Source: CAZIAK01 sp964537035
GTDB lineage: Bacteria > Planctomycetota > B15-G4
Assembly (NCBI GenBank): GCA_964537035.1
Contig: CAZIAK010000016.1
Location: forward strand, 26,547-90,546
Direction: 5' to 3'
Length of the DNA: 64,000 nt
Shown here: positions 34,611 through 44,230 of the stretch, in pieces
Numbering within the stretch: the first letter of the stretch is position 1
Layout of the letters: every line of letters starts with the position of its first letter
Program-made: the position numbers and the translations under genes
The notes under the pieces: model-generated
Databases searched by the model: none
Seen by the model: only the letters and a program-made list of their open reading frames with translations
What the model was told of the DNA's origin: nothing

Positions 34611-35266
34611 GATGCAGCGGCCTCTTCAACAGGCTTGGCGACCGCGTTGTCGTCCAGGCGGGCGATCAGCACGTCCCAGGCGTTGTCGACGAACAGCACA
34701 CGGCGATGCCACAGAACGTGATAGGTGTTCAAGTCGCTGGCACGGATGACCGTGACCCGAGGGATGTTCCGGAAGGACTTCCAGATCGCCTCGTTGTCCG
34801 CGGGGATGACGATGGCAGCCGAGCCATCGCAGCCCAGGTCTTTCATGGCCTGGGCGGCCAGCTTGGTCGTGGGCTTGGAGAACGCGCTCGAGTTGAGCCC
34901 ATCGACCTCGCCGTCGCGGAGCTTGCCCACCAGTGACGACCGCAGCGCTTCGCGCAGCGCCTTGCGGGGCGCACGCCAGCTGTAGTCACGGGGACGCGGG
35001 CCAAAGATCACACCACCGCCGCGAAGCAGCGGTGAGTTGTAGTCGCCTCGGCGAGCGTTGCCCGTGCCCTTCTGCTTGAAAGGCTTGTTCTCGGTGTAGG
35101 CGGTCTCAGCGCGGGTCTTGGTCTTCACCGTGCCCTGGCGACGGTTGGCCTCGTACATGCGCACGACGTCAAACATCAACCGCAACTTGACCTTGTCTCC
35201 AAGGCTCGAAGCATCGAGGTCGACCTTGCCGACCTGCCCTTCGTTCCAGTACGCCACCTCAGTCAT
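34607..35266 (-). CDS. rplD: Ribosomal protein uL4
   Basis: A 219-residue protein. Its loop lines the exit tunnel (KPFKQKGTGNARRGDYNSP and GGGVIFGPRPRDYSW). In E. coli uL4 represses the S10 operon by acting on the rpsJ leader; a long leader with a hairpin is present here too. It overlaps rplC by 4 bp. Confidence 0.97.
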   Translation of the reverse strand: MTEVAYWNEGQVGKVDLDASSLGDKVKLRLMFDVVRMYEANRRQGTVKTKTRAETAYTENKPFKQKGTGNARRGDYNSPLLRGGGVIFGPRPRDYSWRAPRKALREALRSSLVGKLRDGEVDGLNSSAFSKPTTKLAAQAMKDLGCDGSAAIVIPADNEAIWKSFRNIPRVTVIRASDLNTYHVLWHRRVLFVDNAWDVLIARLDDNAVAKPVEEAAAS

Positions 35267-35898
35267 GACGACCGGCCTTTCAAGTTGGTACCGCGAACCA
35301 TCACCAGGCCACCGTTGGCTCCCGGGACGGGGCCGCGAATGAGCAGCTCGTTGCGCTCAGCATCAATGGACACCACCTCGAGCCCCTTGACGGTGACTCG
35401 CACGTTGCCCATCCGACCGGGCATCTTCTTGCCGCGGATGACGCGGCCCGGGTACTTGCACATGCCGATGGAGCCCGGGCGGCGCACGTTCTGGCTACCG
35501 TGGGTTGTTGGCCCTCGGGCAAAGCCGTGCCGCTTGATCGTACCAGCGAAGCCCTTGCCCTTGCTCACGCCGACCACGTCGACCTTCGCGCCCACCTCGA
35601 ACAGCTCGATGCCGAGCTTGTCGCCGACCTGGGCCTCACCCACTGCGCCGCGAACTTCACAGCGGTGCCGCAGCGGATCGATGCCAGCCTTGGTGAACTC
35701 TGTCAGCTGAGGCTTGTTCACGAGCTTGGCCCTGATCGAGCCCATGCCCACCTGCACGGCCTCGTATCCGTGCTTCTCGACGGTGCGCAATGCCGTCACC
35801 ACATTGGGCTCGACGTCCAGGACGGTGACCGGCACACGTGTGCCGTCTTCCCGCCAGATCTGGGTCATGCCGCGCTTCGTTCCTAGCAAGGTAGTCAC
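35263..35898 (-). CDS. rplC: Ribosomal protein uL3
   Basis: A 211-residue assembly initiator. LLGTKRGMTQIWREDG, KGKGFAGTIKRHGFARGPTTHGS read in pieces, PGSIGMCKYPGRVIRGKKMPGRMGN and VKGLEVVSID are diagnostic, including the loop that reaches the peptidyl transferase centre. Confidence 0.98.
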   Translation of the reverse strand: MTTLLGTKRGMTQIWREDGTRVPVTVLDVEPNVVTALRTVEKHGYEAVQVGMGSIRAKLVNKPQLTEFTKAGIDPLRHRCEVRGAVGEAQVGDKLGIELFEVGAKVDVVGVSKGKGFAGTIKRHGFARGPTTHGSQNVRRPGSIGMCKYPGRVIRGKKMPGRMGNVRVTVKGLEVVSIDAERNELLIRGPVPGANGGLVMVRGTNLKGRSS

Positions 35899-35912
35899 AG
35901 TTCAGGCTCCCT

Positions 35913-36221
35913 TTACGCCTTCACCCGAATGTCGACACCGGCAGGCAACGTGAGCTTGCTGATGGCGTCGACAGTCTTGCTGGTGGGCTCAAGGATATGG
36001 ATCAGCCGCTTATGCGTGCGGATCTCGAACTGCTCCCTCGACTTCTTGTCGACGTGTGGCGACCGCAACACCGTGTACCGCTCGATGCGCGTAGGCAGAG
36101 GCACGGGGCCGGCCACTCGGGCGCCAGTTCGGCGCGCACCATCGGCGATATCTGACGCCGATTGGTCGAGTGTCTCGTGGTCGTAGGCCTCAAGACGAAT
36201 GACGATTTTTTTGGTCTGCAT
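35913..36221 (-). CDS. rpsJ: Ribosomal protein uS10
   Basis: A 102-residue head protein that also pairs with NusB and NusG in antitermination. KIVIRLEAYDHETLDQSA, GPVPLPTRIERYTVLRSPHVDKKSREQFEIRTHKRLI in pieces are diagnostic. It is the first gene of the S10-spc-alpha series, behind a 185-nt leader. Confidence 0.98.
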   Translation of the reverse strand: MQTKKIVIRLEAYDHETLDQSASDIADGARRTGARVAGPVPLPTRIERYTVLRSPHVDKKSREQFEIRTHKRLIHILEPTSKTVDAISKLTLPAGVDIRVKA

Positions 36222-36344
36222 GCGTGGCTCTTCGAGCAGGCACTGCGAATGGGCGGGTCTCTGTGGGCAGATCCCGTTGCCTCGGGTCTATCCATGCCAA
36301 GACGGCCATACAGCAGCCGTACCGGGCGCGAACTGCCCCACCAG

Positions 36345-36361
36345 GGGTTCTCTTGGAACCC
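36345..36361 (-). promoter_or_regulatory. Hairpin in the S10 operon leader
   Basis: On the minus strand GGGTTC-CAAGA-GAACCC forms a perfect 6-bp stem with a 5-nt loop, lying about 45 nt into the 185-nt transcribed leader of rpsJ. The E. coli S10 leader is similar in length and is the target of uL4 control; whether this one works the same way is an inference. Confidence 0.4.
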
Positions 36362-36412
36362 TCGGAGGGGGTTGTCCACCGGGCGATTTACACCCGTGGC
36401 GAAAAGGGGCCG

Positions 36413-36440
36413 ATTCTAGAGGCCCGGCAACGCGAGTCAA
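36413..36440 (-). promoter_or_regulatory. Sigma70-type promoter of the S10-spc-alpha operon
   Basis: Minus strand TTGACT (36435-36440), a 16-bp spacer and TAGAAT (36413-36418). It is the only clear promoter between fusA and rpsJ and predicts a 185-nt leader. The rest of the 498-bp interval 36222-36719 holds several C/G hairpins but no gene that I trust. Confidence 0.7.
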
Positions 36441-36719
36441 CAGCAGGGTTCTCAGGAGTTCTCACCAAATGCTGCGGACGGCCCCAGGTCAGCCACCCTG
36501 GCCCCTCCTTCGAGGGACCGCCGCCTGGCCGCCGCCCTCTCGCAGCCACCGCAGAGATCGGGCATCCAGCACCCGGCATCCTCGTGTGGCCGAAGCCCGG
36601 GGGCCATCTTCACCTCTGCAGCCCCCCCACCTCTGCTGACAGAAACGGCTGCCAACGCGGAGATTACGCCGTCTGGCTGGCGACTCGCCACCCCGCGCAA
36701 CGCTGACGGCGCCCCCCAC

Positions 36720-38783
36720 TCAGCCGCCCAGTTCCCGCAAGACTCGCGCCGGGGCAGGTTCGTAGTCCCGGGGCTCGACGCTGAAGGCCGCCCGCCCCTG
36801 GCTGAGCGAGCGCAGAGCGGTGGAGTAGCCGAAAATCTCGCTGAGGGGGACGACGCCGCGGATGATGGCAGGGTCCTCCTCCGCGCTCAGCGACTCCACC
36901 CGGGCCCTCCGGGTGGTCAGGTCGCTGTTCACCCCGGTCAGGAACTCCTGCGGACAGGAGATCTCGAACTCCATGACCGGCTCGAGGAGGACGGGCTGGG
37001 CCTTCTCCACAGCATCCTGAAACGCCAGGTGGACCGCATGCCCGAAGGCCGCGTCAGTGGAGCTCTGTTCACGGGTGCGCCCCCCGAGGAGGGTCACCTT
37101 GAGCCCGGAGAGCGGGTAGCCAAGCGCCAGGCCGCCAGACGCTGCCGCGACCACACCAGCCTCAATCGTCGGGTGGAAGATCCGCGGGACCTCCTCACCG
37201 TCCATGGCATTCACAACGGTGACTGGCGAGGCAGCCGGGTCAGGCTCCACCCGCAGGCGGACCCCGGCGTAGAGGACCCGTGTCCCGAGATCTCGCTCGA
37301 AAACCTGGCTGGACTCTCCCGTCCCCGACACGGTCTGGCGATAGGCGACTCGGGGCTCACCCACCCGGACCTTCATGCCGAAGTCCCGCTCGAGGCGGTG
37401 GCGCAACACCTCGAGGTGGAGCTCGCCCACGCCCGCCATGATCATCTGGCCGGTCTCTTCGCTGACCCTCCAGACAAAGGAGGGGTCATCCCGGGCCAAG
37501 AGACCCAAGACGCGCACCAGCTCATCTTTGTCCTTGAGGCTGAAGGGCTCGATGGACATGGACATGACGGCCTCGGGAGCCACCATGCCTTCGAGGACCA
37601 TGGGATCGCCCTTGGGGCAAAGAGTGTCGCCAGTGGCAGTGGTCTTCAGGCCTACGAGGGCCACGATGTCCCCAGCCTCCGCCTCGTCGATGGCTTTTCG
37701 TTCATCGGCGTGCATCAGGAACATGCGGTTGACCCGCTCGACCTTGCCCGTGCGCGGGTTCAGCACTTGCTCCGCGGTCTTCAGTCGTCCCGAGTACAAA
37801 CGGGCGAACGCGAGGTCGCCCTGGCTCTTCCAGATCGTCTTGAAGATCAGCGCGCATAGCGGAGCGTCTGGGTCACTCTGGCGAACGACCTTTGCCTCCG
37901 TCTTCGGATGCAAGCCCACCGCCGGTGGCACATCGAGAGGCGAGGGCAGGTAGTCAGCCACCCCATCCAAGACGGGCTGCACGCCGATGTTCTTGAAGGC
38001 CGAACCACAGAAGGCGGGCACGAATCGCAGGCCCAGGGTGCCAGTCCGCAGCGCCGCGACGACATCAGCCTGGGGACAGTCCCCCTCATGCTCAAGGTAG
38101 ACCTCGGCGAAGGCGTCCACCTCGTCGGCCAACATCTCCAGCATGGTCATCCGCGCCAGCTCTGCGTCGTCACGCATGTCCTCAGGGATCTCCAGGACCT
38201 CGACGTCCTTGCCCTGGCTCTCCTCGTCGAAGCGGAGCGCCCGCATCCCCACCAGGTCGATCACTCCCTGCAGTTCTTTCTCACTGCCCCAGGGGATCTG
38301 TACCGGGATCACCTTGACCGCCAAACGCTCACCGATGTTCTCGACCACCCGCTCGAAGTCACTGCCCACCCGATCGAGCTTGTTGACGAAGATCAGCCGT
38401 GGGACGTGGTGCCGGTTGGCCTGGTGCCAGACCGTCTCGGACTGGGCCTGCACACCCGCCACACCGCAGACCACCACGACCGCCCCATCGAGCACTCGCA
38501 GGCAACGCTCCACCTCGACGGTGAAATCGACGTGTCCAGGGGTGTCGATGATGTTCAGCCGATGCCCGCGCCACGAACAGGTGGTCGCAGCACTGACGAT
38601 GGTGATCCCCCGCTCCTGCTCCTCTTCGAGGTAGTCCATCTTGGCCGTGCCTTGATGGACTTCGCCCATGCGGTGGGCACGCTCGGTGTAGAACAGCACC
38701 CGCTCGGTGAGCGTGGTCTTGCCCGCATCGATGTGGGCAATGATGCCGATGTTGCGGACGCGGTCGCGGTTCAGGCGAGCCAT
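36720..38783 (-). CDS. fusA: Elongation factor G, atypical subfamily
   Basis: GTPase that moves tRNAs and mRNA through the ribosome. G-domain motifs are intact: AHIDAGKTTLTERVLFY (P-loop), QERGITIVSAATT, DTPGHVDFTVEVERCLRVLDG read in pieces, and NKLDR. Domains II-V follow, ending in EIFGYSTALRSLSQGRAAFS. Residues around the G3-G4 region (VVVCGVAGVQAQSETVW) and MDYLEEEQ differ from mainstream EF-G (usually MDWMEQEQ), and the protein is 687 residues. It may belong to the spd subfamilies described in spirochaetes, planctomycetes and deltaproteobacteria, but its str-operon position suggests the main translocase. 143 bp separate it from rpsG. Confidence 0.93.
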   Translation of the reverse strand: MARLNRDRVRNIGIIAHIDAGKTTLTERVLFYTERAHRMGEVHQGTAKMDYLEEEQERGITIVSAATTCSWRGHRLNIIDTPGHVDFTVEVERCLRVLDGAVVVVCGVAGVQAQSETVWHQANRHHVPRLIFVNKLDRVGSDFERVVENIGERLAVKVIPVQIPWGSEKELQGVIDLVGMRALRFDEESQGKDVEVLEIPEDMRDDAELARMTMLEMLADEVDAFAEVYLEHEGDCPQADVVAALRTGTLGLRFVPAFCGSAFKNIGVQPVLDGVADYLPSPLDVPPAVGLHPKTEAKVVRQSDPDAPLCALIFKTIWKSQGDLAFARLYSGRLKTAEQVLNPRTGKVERVNRMFLMHADERKAIDEAEAGDIVALVGLKTTATGDTLCPKGDPMVLEGMVAPEAVMSMSIEPFSLKDKDELVRVLGLLARDDPSFVWRVSEETGQMIMAGVGELHLEVLRHRLERDFGMKVRVGEPRVAYRQTVSGTGESSQVFERDLGTRVLYAGVRLRVEPDPAASPVTVVNAMDGEEVPRIFHPTIEAGVVAAASGGLALGYPLSGLKVTLLGGRTREQSSTDAAFGHAVHLAFQDAVEKAQPVLLEPVMEFEISCPQEFLTGVNSDLTTRRARVESLSAEEDPAIIRGVVPLSEIFGYSTALRSLSQGRAAFSVEPRDYEPAPARVLRELGG

Positions 38784-38926
38784 GAGACGCCTCCAACGGC
38801 GACCTGGTGCTCACGGGGCGGCTCAAGATTGGCGCCCATCGCGCAGCCGCCAAAACCTCTTGGCAGCTCAGCACTCAAGCCACATCCGGCGAGTCGGCCC
38901 AGGGCCAGGCCGAACATGTGCGAGCC

Positions 38927-39400
38927 CTACCAGGCGAAGTGCGAGTAGGCCTTGTTGGCCTCGGCCATCTTGTGGGTGTTCTCGCGCGTGGTGTACGCCA
39001 CACCCTGCTTGTTGTAGGCGTCGTAGACCTCTTCGGCCAAGCGACGAGCCATGGGCTTGCCCTTCTTCTTGCGGGTCGCCACGAGGATCCAGCGGAAGGC
39101 CAAGGCCTGTTGCCGATCTCGGCGCACTTCGTGAGGCACCTGCAGGGTGGCACCACCCACACGGCGAGAACGCACCTCGACGATGGGCTTGACGTTGTTG
39201 ATCGCGATGCTGAACACCTCTTCGGGTGCTTCATCGGGGATCTTCTGCTTCACGATATCCAGCGCATCGTAGAAGATCTTCTGAGCCGTGGACTTCTTGC
39301 CATCGAGCATCAGGTTGTTGATGAACTTGCTCACCAGCATGCTCCCGAACTTGGGGTCGGGGCGCTGGAACTTCGCGGTCGAAACGTACTTGCGGGGCAT
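38927..39400 (-). CDS. rpsG: Ribosomal protein uS7
   Basis: A 157-residue head protein of the small subunit and, in E. coli, the str-operon translational repressor. It begins MPRKYVSTAKFQRPDPKFGS and has MLDGKKSTAQKIFYDAL, VKPIVEVRSRRVGGATLQVP and the C-terminal TRENTHKMAEANKAYSHF. The ATG at 39400 is the family start. Confidence 0.97.
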   Translation of the reverse strand: MPRKYVSTAKFQRPDPKFGSMLVSKFINNLMLDGKKSTAQKIFYDALDIVKQKIPDEAPEEVFSIAINNVKPIVEVRSRRVGGATLQVPHEVRRDRQQALAFRWILVATRKKKGKPMARRLAEEVYDAYNKQGVAYTTRENTHKMAEANKAYSHFAW

Positions 39401-39488
39401 GAGTTGTCTTCTTGGGTGGGCTTCCAGGCTCAAGATCGGTCAGGCCGTTCGTGACCTACACCCGATTGGGGCGGATGCACCTAGGTTG

Positions 39489-39863
39489 TCAGGACTTCGG
39501 TCGCTTGGCGCCGTACTTGCTGCGGCCCTGCCGGCGGCCTTCGACGGCCGCCGCATCAAGGGTTCCGCGCACGATGTGGTAACGGACACCAGGGAGATCG
39601 CGCACGCGGCCACCGCGAACAAGCACGATGGCGTGCTCTTGCAGGGTGTGCTTCTCGCCACCGATGTACGCCGTGACCTCCTTGCCATTGCTCAGCTTCA
39701 CTCGGGCGATCTTGCGCAACGCCGAGTTGGGCTTCTTGGGCGTCTGAATCTTCACCTGCAGGCAGACGCCGCGCTTCTGTGAGCATTTGTCCAACACGGG
39801 CGCCTTGGAGACCTTCTTGATCTTCTTGCGGCCCTTGCGGATGAGTTGGTTGATGGTCGGCAT
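39489..39863 (-). CDS. rpsL: Ribosomal protein uS12
   Basis: A 124-residue decoding-centre protein. It begins MPTINQLIRKGRKK, with QTPKKPNSALRKIARVKL and GVRYHIVRGTLDAAAV. The lysine in TPKKPNSA is the streptomycin-sensitive residue, so no resistance mutation is seen there. First gene of the str operon, with its own candidate promoter. Confidence 0.98.
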   Translation of the reverse strand: MPTINQLIRKGRKKIKKVSKAPVLDKCSQKRGVCLQVKIQTPKKPNSALRKIARVKLSNGKEVTAYIGGEKHTLQEHAIVLVRGGRVRDLPGVRYHIVRGTLDAAAVEGRRQGRSKYGAKRPKS

Positions 39864-39899
39864 GAAAGACAGTCTTCTTGGAGCGGCGGGAAGCGGGAC

Positions 39900-39928
39900 A
39901 TTTCAACAAGGGAACTCTGCGCGGTCAA
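39900..39928 (-). promoter_or_regulatory. Candidate promoter of the str operon (rpsL)
   Basis: Minus strand TTGACC (39923-39928), 17-bp spacer, TGAAAT (39900-39905). The spacing is optimal and the -35 is good; the -10 is moderate. Directly upstream of the -35 is a perfect GGCTGG-TCAT-CCAGCC inverted repeat (39929-39944) that could bind a regulator or fold in readthrough transcripts from rpoC. Confidence 0.5.
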
Positions 39929-40018
39929 GGCTGGTCATCCAGCCCTGAGCTGCAATCCTCCCTTGGGACCTGGCTCGGCCAGGGAGGGTCAAACCCACAA
40001 CAACTCGCGTCAGGGACC

Positions 40019-40045
40019 AAAACCGGCAGGCAAGGCGCCCGCCGG
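40019..40045 (-). terminator. Intrinsic terminator after rpoC
   Basis: On the minus strand CCGGCGGGC-GCCTT-GCCTGCCGG forms a 9-bp stem with one G-U pair and a 5-nt loop, followed by TTTTGG. It lies 22 bp after the rpoC stop and before the rpsL promoter, so it fits partial or full termination of the rpoBC transcript. Confidence 0.6.
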
Positions 40046-40067
40046 CTGGCCCAGCAGACGCGTCCTG

Positions 40068-43000
40068 CTAGACGGCACCCTCGGCCAGGCCGATCTTGGG
40101 CATTTCGTCGTACATCCCGTCGGGGGCTGCCGGAGCCTCGACGTTGTGCTTCACCCGGGTGCGCTGGAGCGGCCGGAAGCCCGTCCCCGTGGGCACCATG
40201 TTGCCCAGGATGACGTTCTCCTTCAGGCCCAGAAGGGTGTCTCGACGCCCCGCCAGGGCCGCCTCGGTCAACACCTTGGTGGTCTCCTGGAACGAAGCCG
40301 CAGAGATCATCGAATCGGACTGCAGCGCCGCCTTGGTGATACCCAGCAGCACGGGCTCCGCGCTCGAAGGCCGCTTCTTCTGCTTGACCATGTCGCGGTT
40401 CTGCCCGCGGAACCGGAACTTGTCCACCACCGCATCAGGGAGGAAGTCCGTGTCGCCCGGATCACCCACCTGCACGCGCCGCAACATCTGGCTGATGATG
40501 ACCTCGATGTGCTTGTCATCGATGGTCACGTTCTGGCTGCCGTAGACACCCTGCACCTCACGGAGCAGGTAGTTCTGCAGCGCCTCCTCACCGTTGATGC
40601 GCAGGATATCCTGGGGAATCATCGGCCCCTCAATCAAGGGCTGGCCAGCCTGGACGATGTCGCCACTCTGCACCTTGAGGTGCTTGCCGTGTGGCACGAG
40701 ATGCTCCTGGACAGTGGCCGTCTCCTCGTTCTTCACGAGAATCGTCCGCTTGCCGCGCTTCATCTCGCGCACCAGCTCGACAACGCCGTCGACCTCCGCC
40801 ATCACGGCGGGCTCCTTCGGCCGGCGAGCCTCGAAGATCTCGGTCACACGAGGCAGACCACCGGTGATGTCCTGGGTACCCGTGGTCGCCCGTGGAGTCT
40901 TGGCCACCAGGGTTCCGGCCTTCACGCCGACGCCGTCTTCGACTTCGATGAAGGCCTTCTCAGGAATCGGGTAATAGGTGAGCGGCGTGCCCTCCGCGTC
41001 CTCGATGACCACGTGGGGATGCAGGTCGCCCTTGTGCTCCATGATGAAGCGACGGGTGACACCTGCGGCATCCGTCTCGGCCTTCAGGGTCTTGCCTTCG
41101 ACGATGTCCTCGAAGCGCACCCGACCCGAACGGTCAGCGAAGATCGGGATGCTGTGGGGATCCCAGTTGGCCAACACCTCGTTGGCCTTGACCTTGCCGC
41201 CCTCCTTCACGGTCAGAACGGCGCCGAGGGGGATGCTGTGCCGATCGAGCTCGCGGCCCTTGTCATCGACAATGATCAGCACGCCATTGCGGTCCAGCGA
41301 AACAATCTCGCCCTCGAGGGTCTCACCCAGCTTGACGGTGAGGTATTTCAACGAGCCCTTGCGTGCGGCCTTGATGGACGACTCAGCCAGCGCACGGCTC
41401 GCCGTGCCACCGATGTGGAAGGTCCGCATGGTGAGCTGCGTACCCGGCTCACCGATCGACTGGGCGGCGATGATGCCCACAGCAAGGCCAAGCTCGGCCA
41501 GCTTGCCGCGGGAGAGATCCATGCCGTAGCAGTTGGCACAGATGCCCTGGCCCGCCTCGCAGGTCAGGGCCGAGCGCACGCGCACCTTCTCGTAGCCCAA
41601 GGCCTCGATCTTCTTGGCGATGTCCGAGGTGATCAGCTGGTTTTCCTTGACGATCACTTCGTCGGTCACCACATCGGTGATCGTGTCTCTGGCGGTCCGT
41701 CCACGAATACGCTGGGCCAGGGTGATGTCGACCTTCCCGCCCTTCATGGTGGCGCTCTTGCTCACGCCGTTGATGGTGCCGCACTCGAGCTTGGCAATGA
41801 CGATGTTCTGACCCACATCCGCCAGCTTGCGAGTGAGGTAACCAGAGTCAGCCGTCTTCAGCGCCGTGTCAGCCAGACCCTTGCGAGCACCGTGGGTCGA
41901 GCTGAAGTACTCGAGCACCCGCAGACCTTCGCGGAAGTTCGACTTGATCGGCGTCTCGATGATCTTGCCCGACGGCTTGGCCATCAGACCGCGCATGCCC
42001 GCCAGCTGACGAATCTGCTCGATCGTGCCACGAGCACCGGAGCGCTCCATGATGAAGACGGGGTTGAGCTGGGTGGTTCCATCTTTCACCGCAGCCTTCC
42101 ACTCCGTCATCATCTCTTCACCCACACGCTCACGAGCGTGTGTCCACAGATCGATGACCTGGTTGTAACGCTCGCCTTCGGTGATGACGCCCTTCTTGTA
42201 CTGCTTGTTGATCACCGTCACCGAGTCGTCAGTGGACGACAGGATGTCGTGCTTCAAGCTGGGAATGATCAGATTCACGGTGGCGAACGAGAGTCCGGCC
42301 CTGGTGGCGGACTTGAAGCCGATGGCCTTCAGATCATCGAGCAACTTGACCGTGCGCTCCTTGCCCACGACATCGTAGGACTCAGCGATGACTCGCTTGA
42401 TGGCGCCCTTGTCCAGCTCGATGTTCCAGAAGGGGCAGCCGTCCGGGAGGATGTCGTTGAACAGCACCCGACCCACAGAAGTCTCGACCTGCTTGCCCGA
42501 CTCGGTGACGAACCGCGTGTCCGAACCAATGACCTCGGTACCCTCAGGCAACCGCACTCTGATGGAAGCGTGGATGCCGACCTTCTCGTCAGCGTAGGCC
42601 CGGAAAACCTCCTGGCAGCTGGCGAAAGACTTGTCCTCGCCGAGCTCCTTCTCACGGCGCGTCGTCAGGTAGAAGCAACCCAGCACGATGTCCTGAGACG
42701 GACTGATGATCGGGCTGCCGTTGGCGGGGGTGAAGATGTTGTTGGTCGAGATCATCAGCGCGGTGGCTTCGATCTGCGCCTCGTAGCTCAGCGGCAGGTG
42801 AACAGCCATCTGATCACCATCGAAGTCAGCGTTGAAGCCAGCACACACCAGGGGGTGCAGCTTGATCGCGTTGCCTTCGACGAGCACAGGCTGGAAGGCC
42901 TGAATGCCCATACGGTGAAGAGTCGGTGCGCGGTTGAGCAGCACCGGGTGCTCCTGGATCACCTCTTCGAGAATGTCCCAGACCTCTTCGTCCTTGCGCT

Positions 43001-44225
43001 CGAGCATCTTCTTGGCCGACTTGATCGTGTCGGCGTAGCCGAGCTCTTTCAGGCGGCGGATGATGAACGGTTGGTACAGCTCAAGAGCGATGACCTTTGG
43101 CATGCCGCACTGGTGCAGCTGGAGGTCGGGCCCCACCACGATCACGGAGCGGGCAGAGTAATCGACGCGCTTGCCCAGCAGGTTCTCACGGAAGCGGCCC
43201 TGCTTGCCCTTGATCATGTCGGTCAACGACTTGAGCGGGCGGTTGCTCGTACCCAGCACGGGACGGCGGCAGCGGCTGTTGTCGAAGAGCGCATCGACAG
43301 ACTGCTGCAGCATGCGCTTCTCGTTGCGGATGATGACCTCTGGTGCGTTGAGGTCTAGCAGCTTCTTGAGCCGGTTGTTGCGGTTGATCAGCCGGCGGTA
43401 GAGGTCGTTGAGGTCGGAGGTGGCGAAGTTGCCGCTGTCGAGCAGCACCAGCGGACGCAGATCCGGCGGAATCACCGGCACCACGTCGAGGACCATCCAC
43501 GACGGCTTGTTCGGAGAATCGCGCAGCATCTCGATCGTCCGCAAGCGCTTGACGATCTCCGCCTTGCGTTGCTTGCTCCGGGTGGTCTTGAGCTCCTCGC
43601 GGAGCATCTCAGACGTCGCCGGGAGGTCGAGATTGACCAGCAGCTTCTTCACTGCTTCGGCGCCCATCTCCGCTTCGAAGGACTGACCGTACTTCTGGCG
43701 GGCCTCGCGATAGGCCTCCTCGGTCATGAGCTCACCGACCTCGAGGGTCGTGTCGCCAGCATCGACGACGATGTACTCCTGGAAGTACACCACCTTGTCG
43801 AGGTGGGACAGCTTCACCCCAAGCAGACTACCGATCCGCGACGGCGTGGCCTTGAAGAACCAGATATGGGCCACTGACGCTGCAAGGTTGATGTGACCCA
43901 TGCGGGTCCGGCGCACCTTGCTGTGGGTCACCTGCACACCGCAGCGGTCGCAGATGATGTTCTTGTGCTTGATGCCCTTGTACTTGCCGCAGAAGCACTC
44001 CCAGTCCTTGGTGGGACCGAAGATCTTCTCGCAAAAGAGCCCGTCCTTCTCAGGGCGGTAGGTGCGGTAGTTGATCGTCTCGGGCTTGCGCACTTCGCCG
44101 AACGACCAACCCCGGATGTCCTCGTGAGAGGCCAGCCGGATGGTGACGAAGGGGTTGTCCGTGGGGCTGATCCGCGCGGACCCGTGTACTGTCGGAGTGC
44201 TGCGGCTGGTGGCTTCGAGCTGCAT
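40068..44225 (-). CDS. rpoC: RNA polymerase beta' subunit
   Basis: A 1385-residue protein. The N-terminal zinc finger (CFCGKY, CDRCGV), the clamp helices (LNAPEVIIRNEKRMLQQSVDAL in pieces), the catalytic NADFDGDQMAVH with the three Mg-binding aspartates, the trigger loop/bridge helix region (GARKGLADTALKTADSGYLTRKL in pieces) and the second zinc site (CEAGQGICANCYG) are all present. The ATG at 44225 is 5 bp after the rpoB stop; a TTG 39 bp upstream would overlap rpoB and is less likely. A terminator follows. Confidence 0.97.
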   Translation of the reverse strand: MQLEATSRSTPTVHGSARISPTDNPFVTIRLASHEDIRGWSFGEVRKPETINYRTYRPEKDGLFCEKIFGPTKDWECFCGKYKGIKHKNIICDRCGVQVTHSKVRRTRMGHINLAASVAHIWFFKATPSRIGSLLGVKLSHLDKVVYFQEYIVVDAGDTTLEVGELMTEEAYREARQKYGQSFEAEMGAEAVKKLLVNLDLPATSEMLREELKTTRSKQRKAEIVKRLRTIEMLRDSPNKPSWMVLDVVPVIPPDLRPLVLLDSGNFATSDLNDLYRRLINRNNRLKKLLDLNAPEVIIRNEKRMLQQSVDALFDNSRCRRPVLGTSNRPLKSLTDMIKGKQGRFRENLLGKRVDYSARSVIVVGPDLQLHQCGMPKVIALELYQPFIIRRLKELGYADTIKSAKKMLERKDEEVWDILEEVIQEHPVLLNRAPTLHRMGIQAFQPVLVEGNAIKLHPLVCAGFNADFDGDQMAVHLPLSYEAQIEATALMISTNNIFTPANGSPIISPSQDIVLGCFYLTTRREKELGEDKSFASCQEVFRAYADEKVGIHASIRVRLPEGTEVIGSDTRFVTESGKQVETSVGRVLFNDILPDGCPFWNIELDKGAIKRVIAESYDVVGKERTVKLLDDLKAIGFKSATRAGLSFATVNLIIPSLKHDILSSTDDSVTVINKQYKKGVITEGERYNQVIDLWTHARERVGEEMMTEWKAAVKDGTTQLNPVFIMERSGARGTIEQIRQLAGMRGLMAKPSGKIIETPIKSNFREGLRVLEYFSSTHGARKGLADTALKTADSGYLTRKLADVGQNIVIAKLECGTINGVSKSATMKGGKVDITLAQRIRGRTARDTITDVVTDEVIVKENQLITSDIAKKIEALGYEKVRVRSALTCEAGQGICANCYGMDLSRGKLAELGLAVGIIAAQSIGEPGTQLTMRTFHIGGTASRALAESSIKAARKGSLKYLTVKLGETLEGEIVSLDRNGVLIIVDDKGRELDRHSIPLGAVLTVKEGGKVKANEVLANWDPHSIPIFADRSGRVRFEDIVEGKTLKAETDAAGVTRRFIMEHKGDLHPHVVIEDAEGTPLTYYPIPEKAFIEVEDGVGVKAGTLVAKTPRATTGTQDITGGLPRVTEIFEARRPKEPAVMAEVDGVVELVREMKRGKRTILVKNEETATVQEHLVPHGKHLKVQSGDIVQAGQPLIEGPMIPQDILRINGEEALQNYLLREVQGVYGSQNVTIDDKHIEVIISQMLRRVQVGDPGDTDFLPDAVVDKFRFRGQNRDMVKQKKRPSSAEPVLLGITKAALQSDSMISAASFQETTKVLTEAALAGRRDTLLGLKENVILGNMVPTGTGFRPLQRTRVKHNVEAPAAPDGMYDEMPKIGLAEGAV

Positions 44226-44230
44226 CTTCG

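Noticed and set aside
36452..36700. 82-codon minus-strand frame between fusA and the S10 promoter
   Set aside because: No ribosome site, no recognisable motif, and it ends in the promoter region. Probably chance in GC-rich DNA.
39846..43358. Very long plus-strand open frame (1170 codons) opposite rpoC
   Set aside because: It is the antisense of a highly conserved gene. Long antisense frames are expected in GC-rich DNA with strong third-position bias, and its composition (His/Asp/Leu/Gln-rich) is not protein-like.
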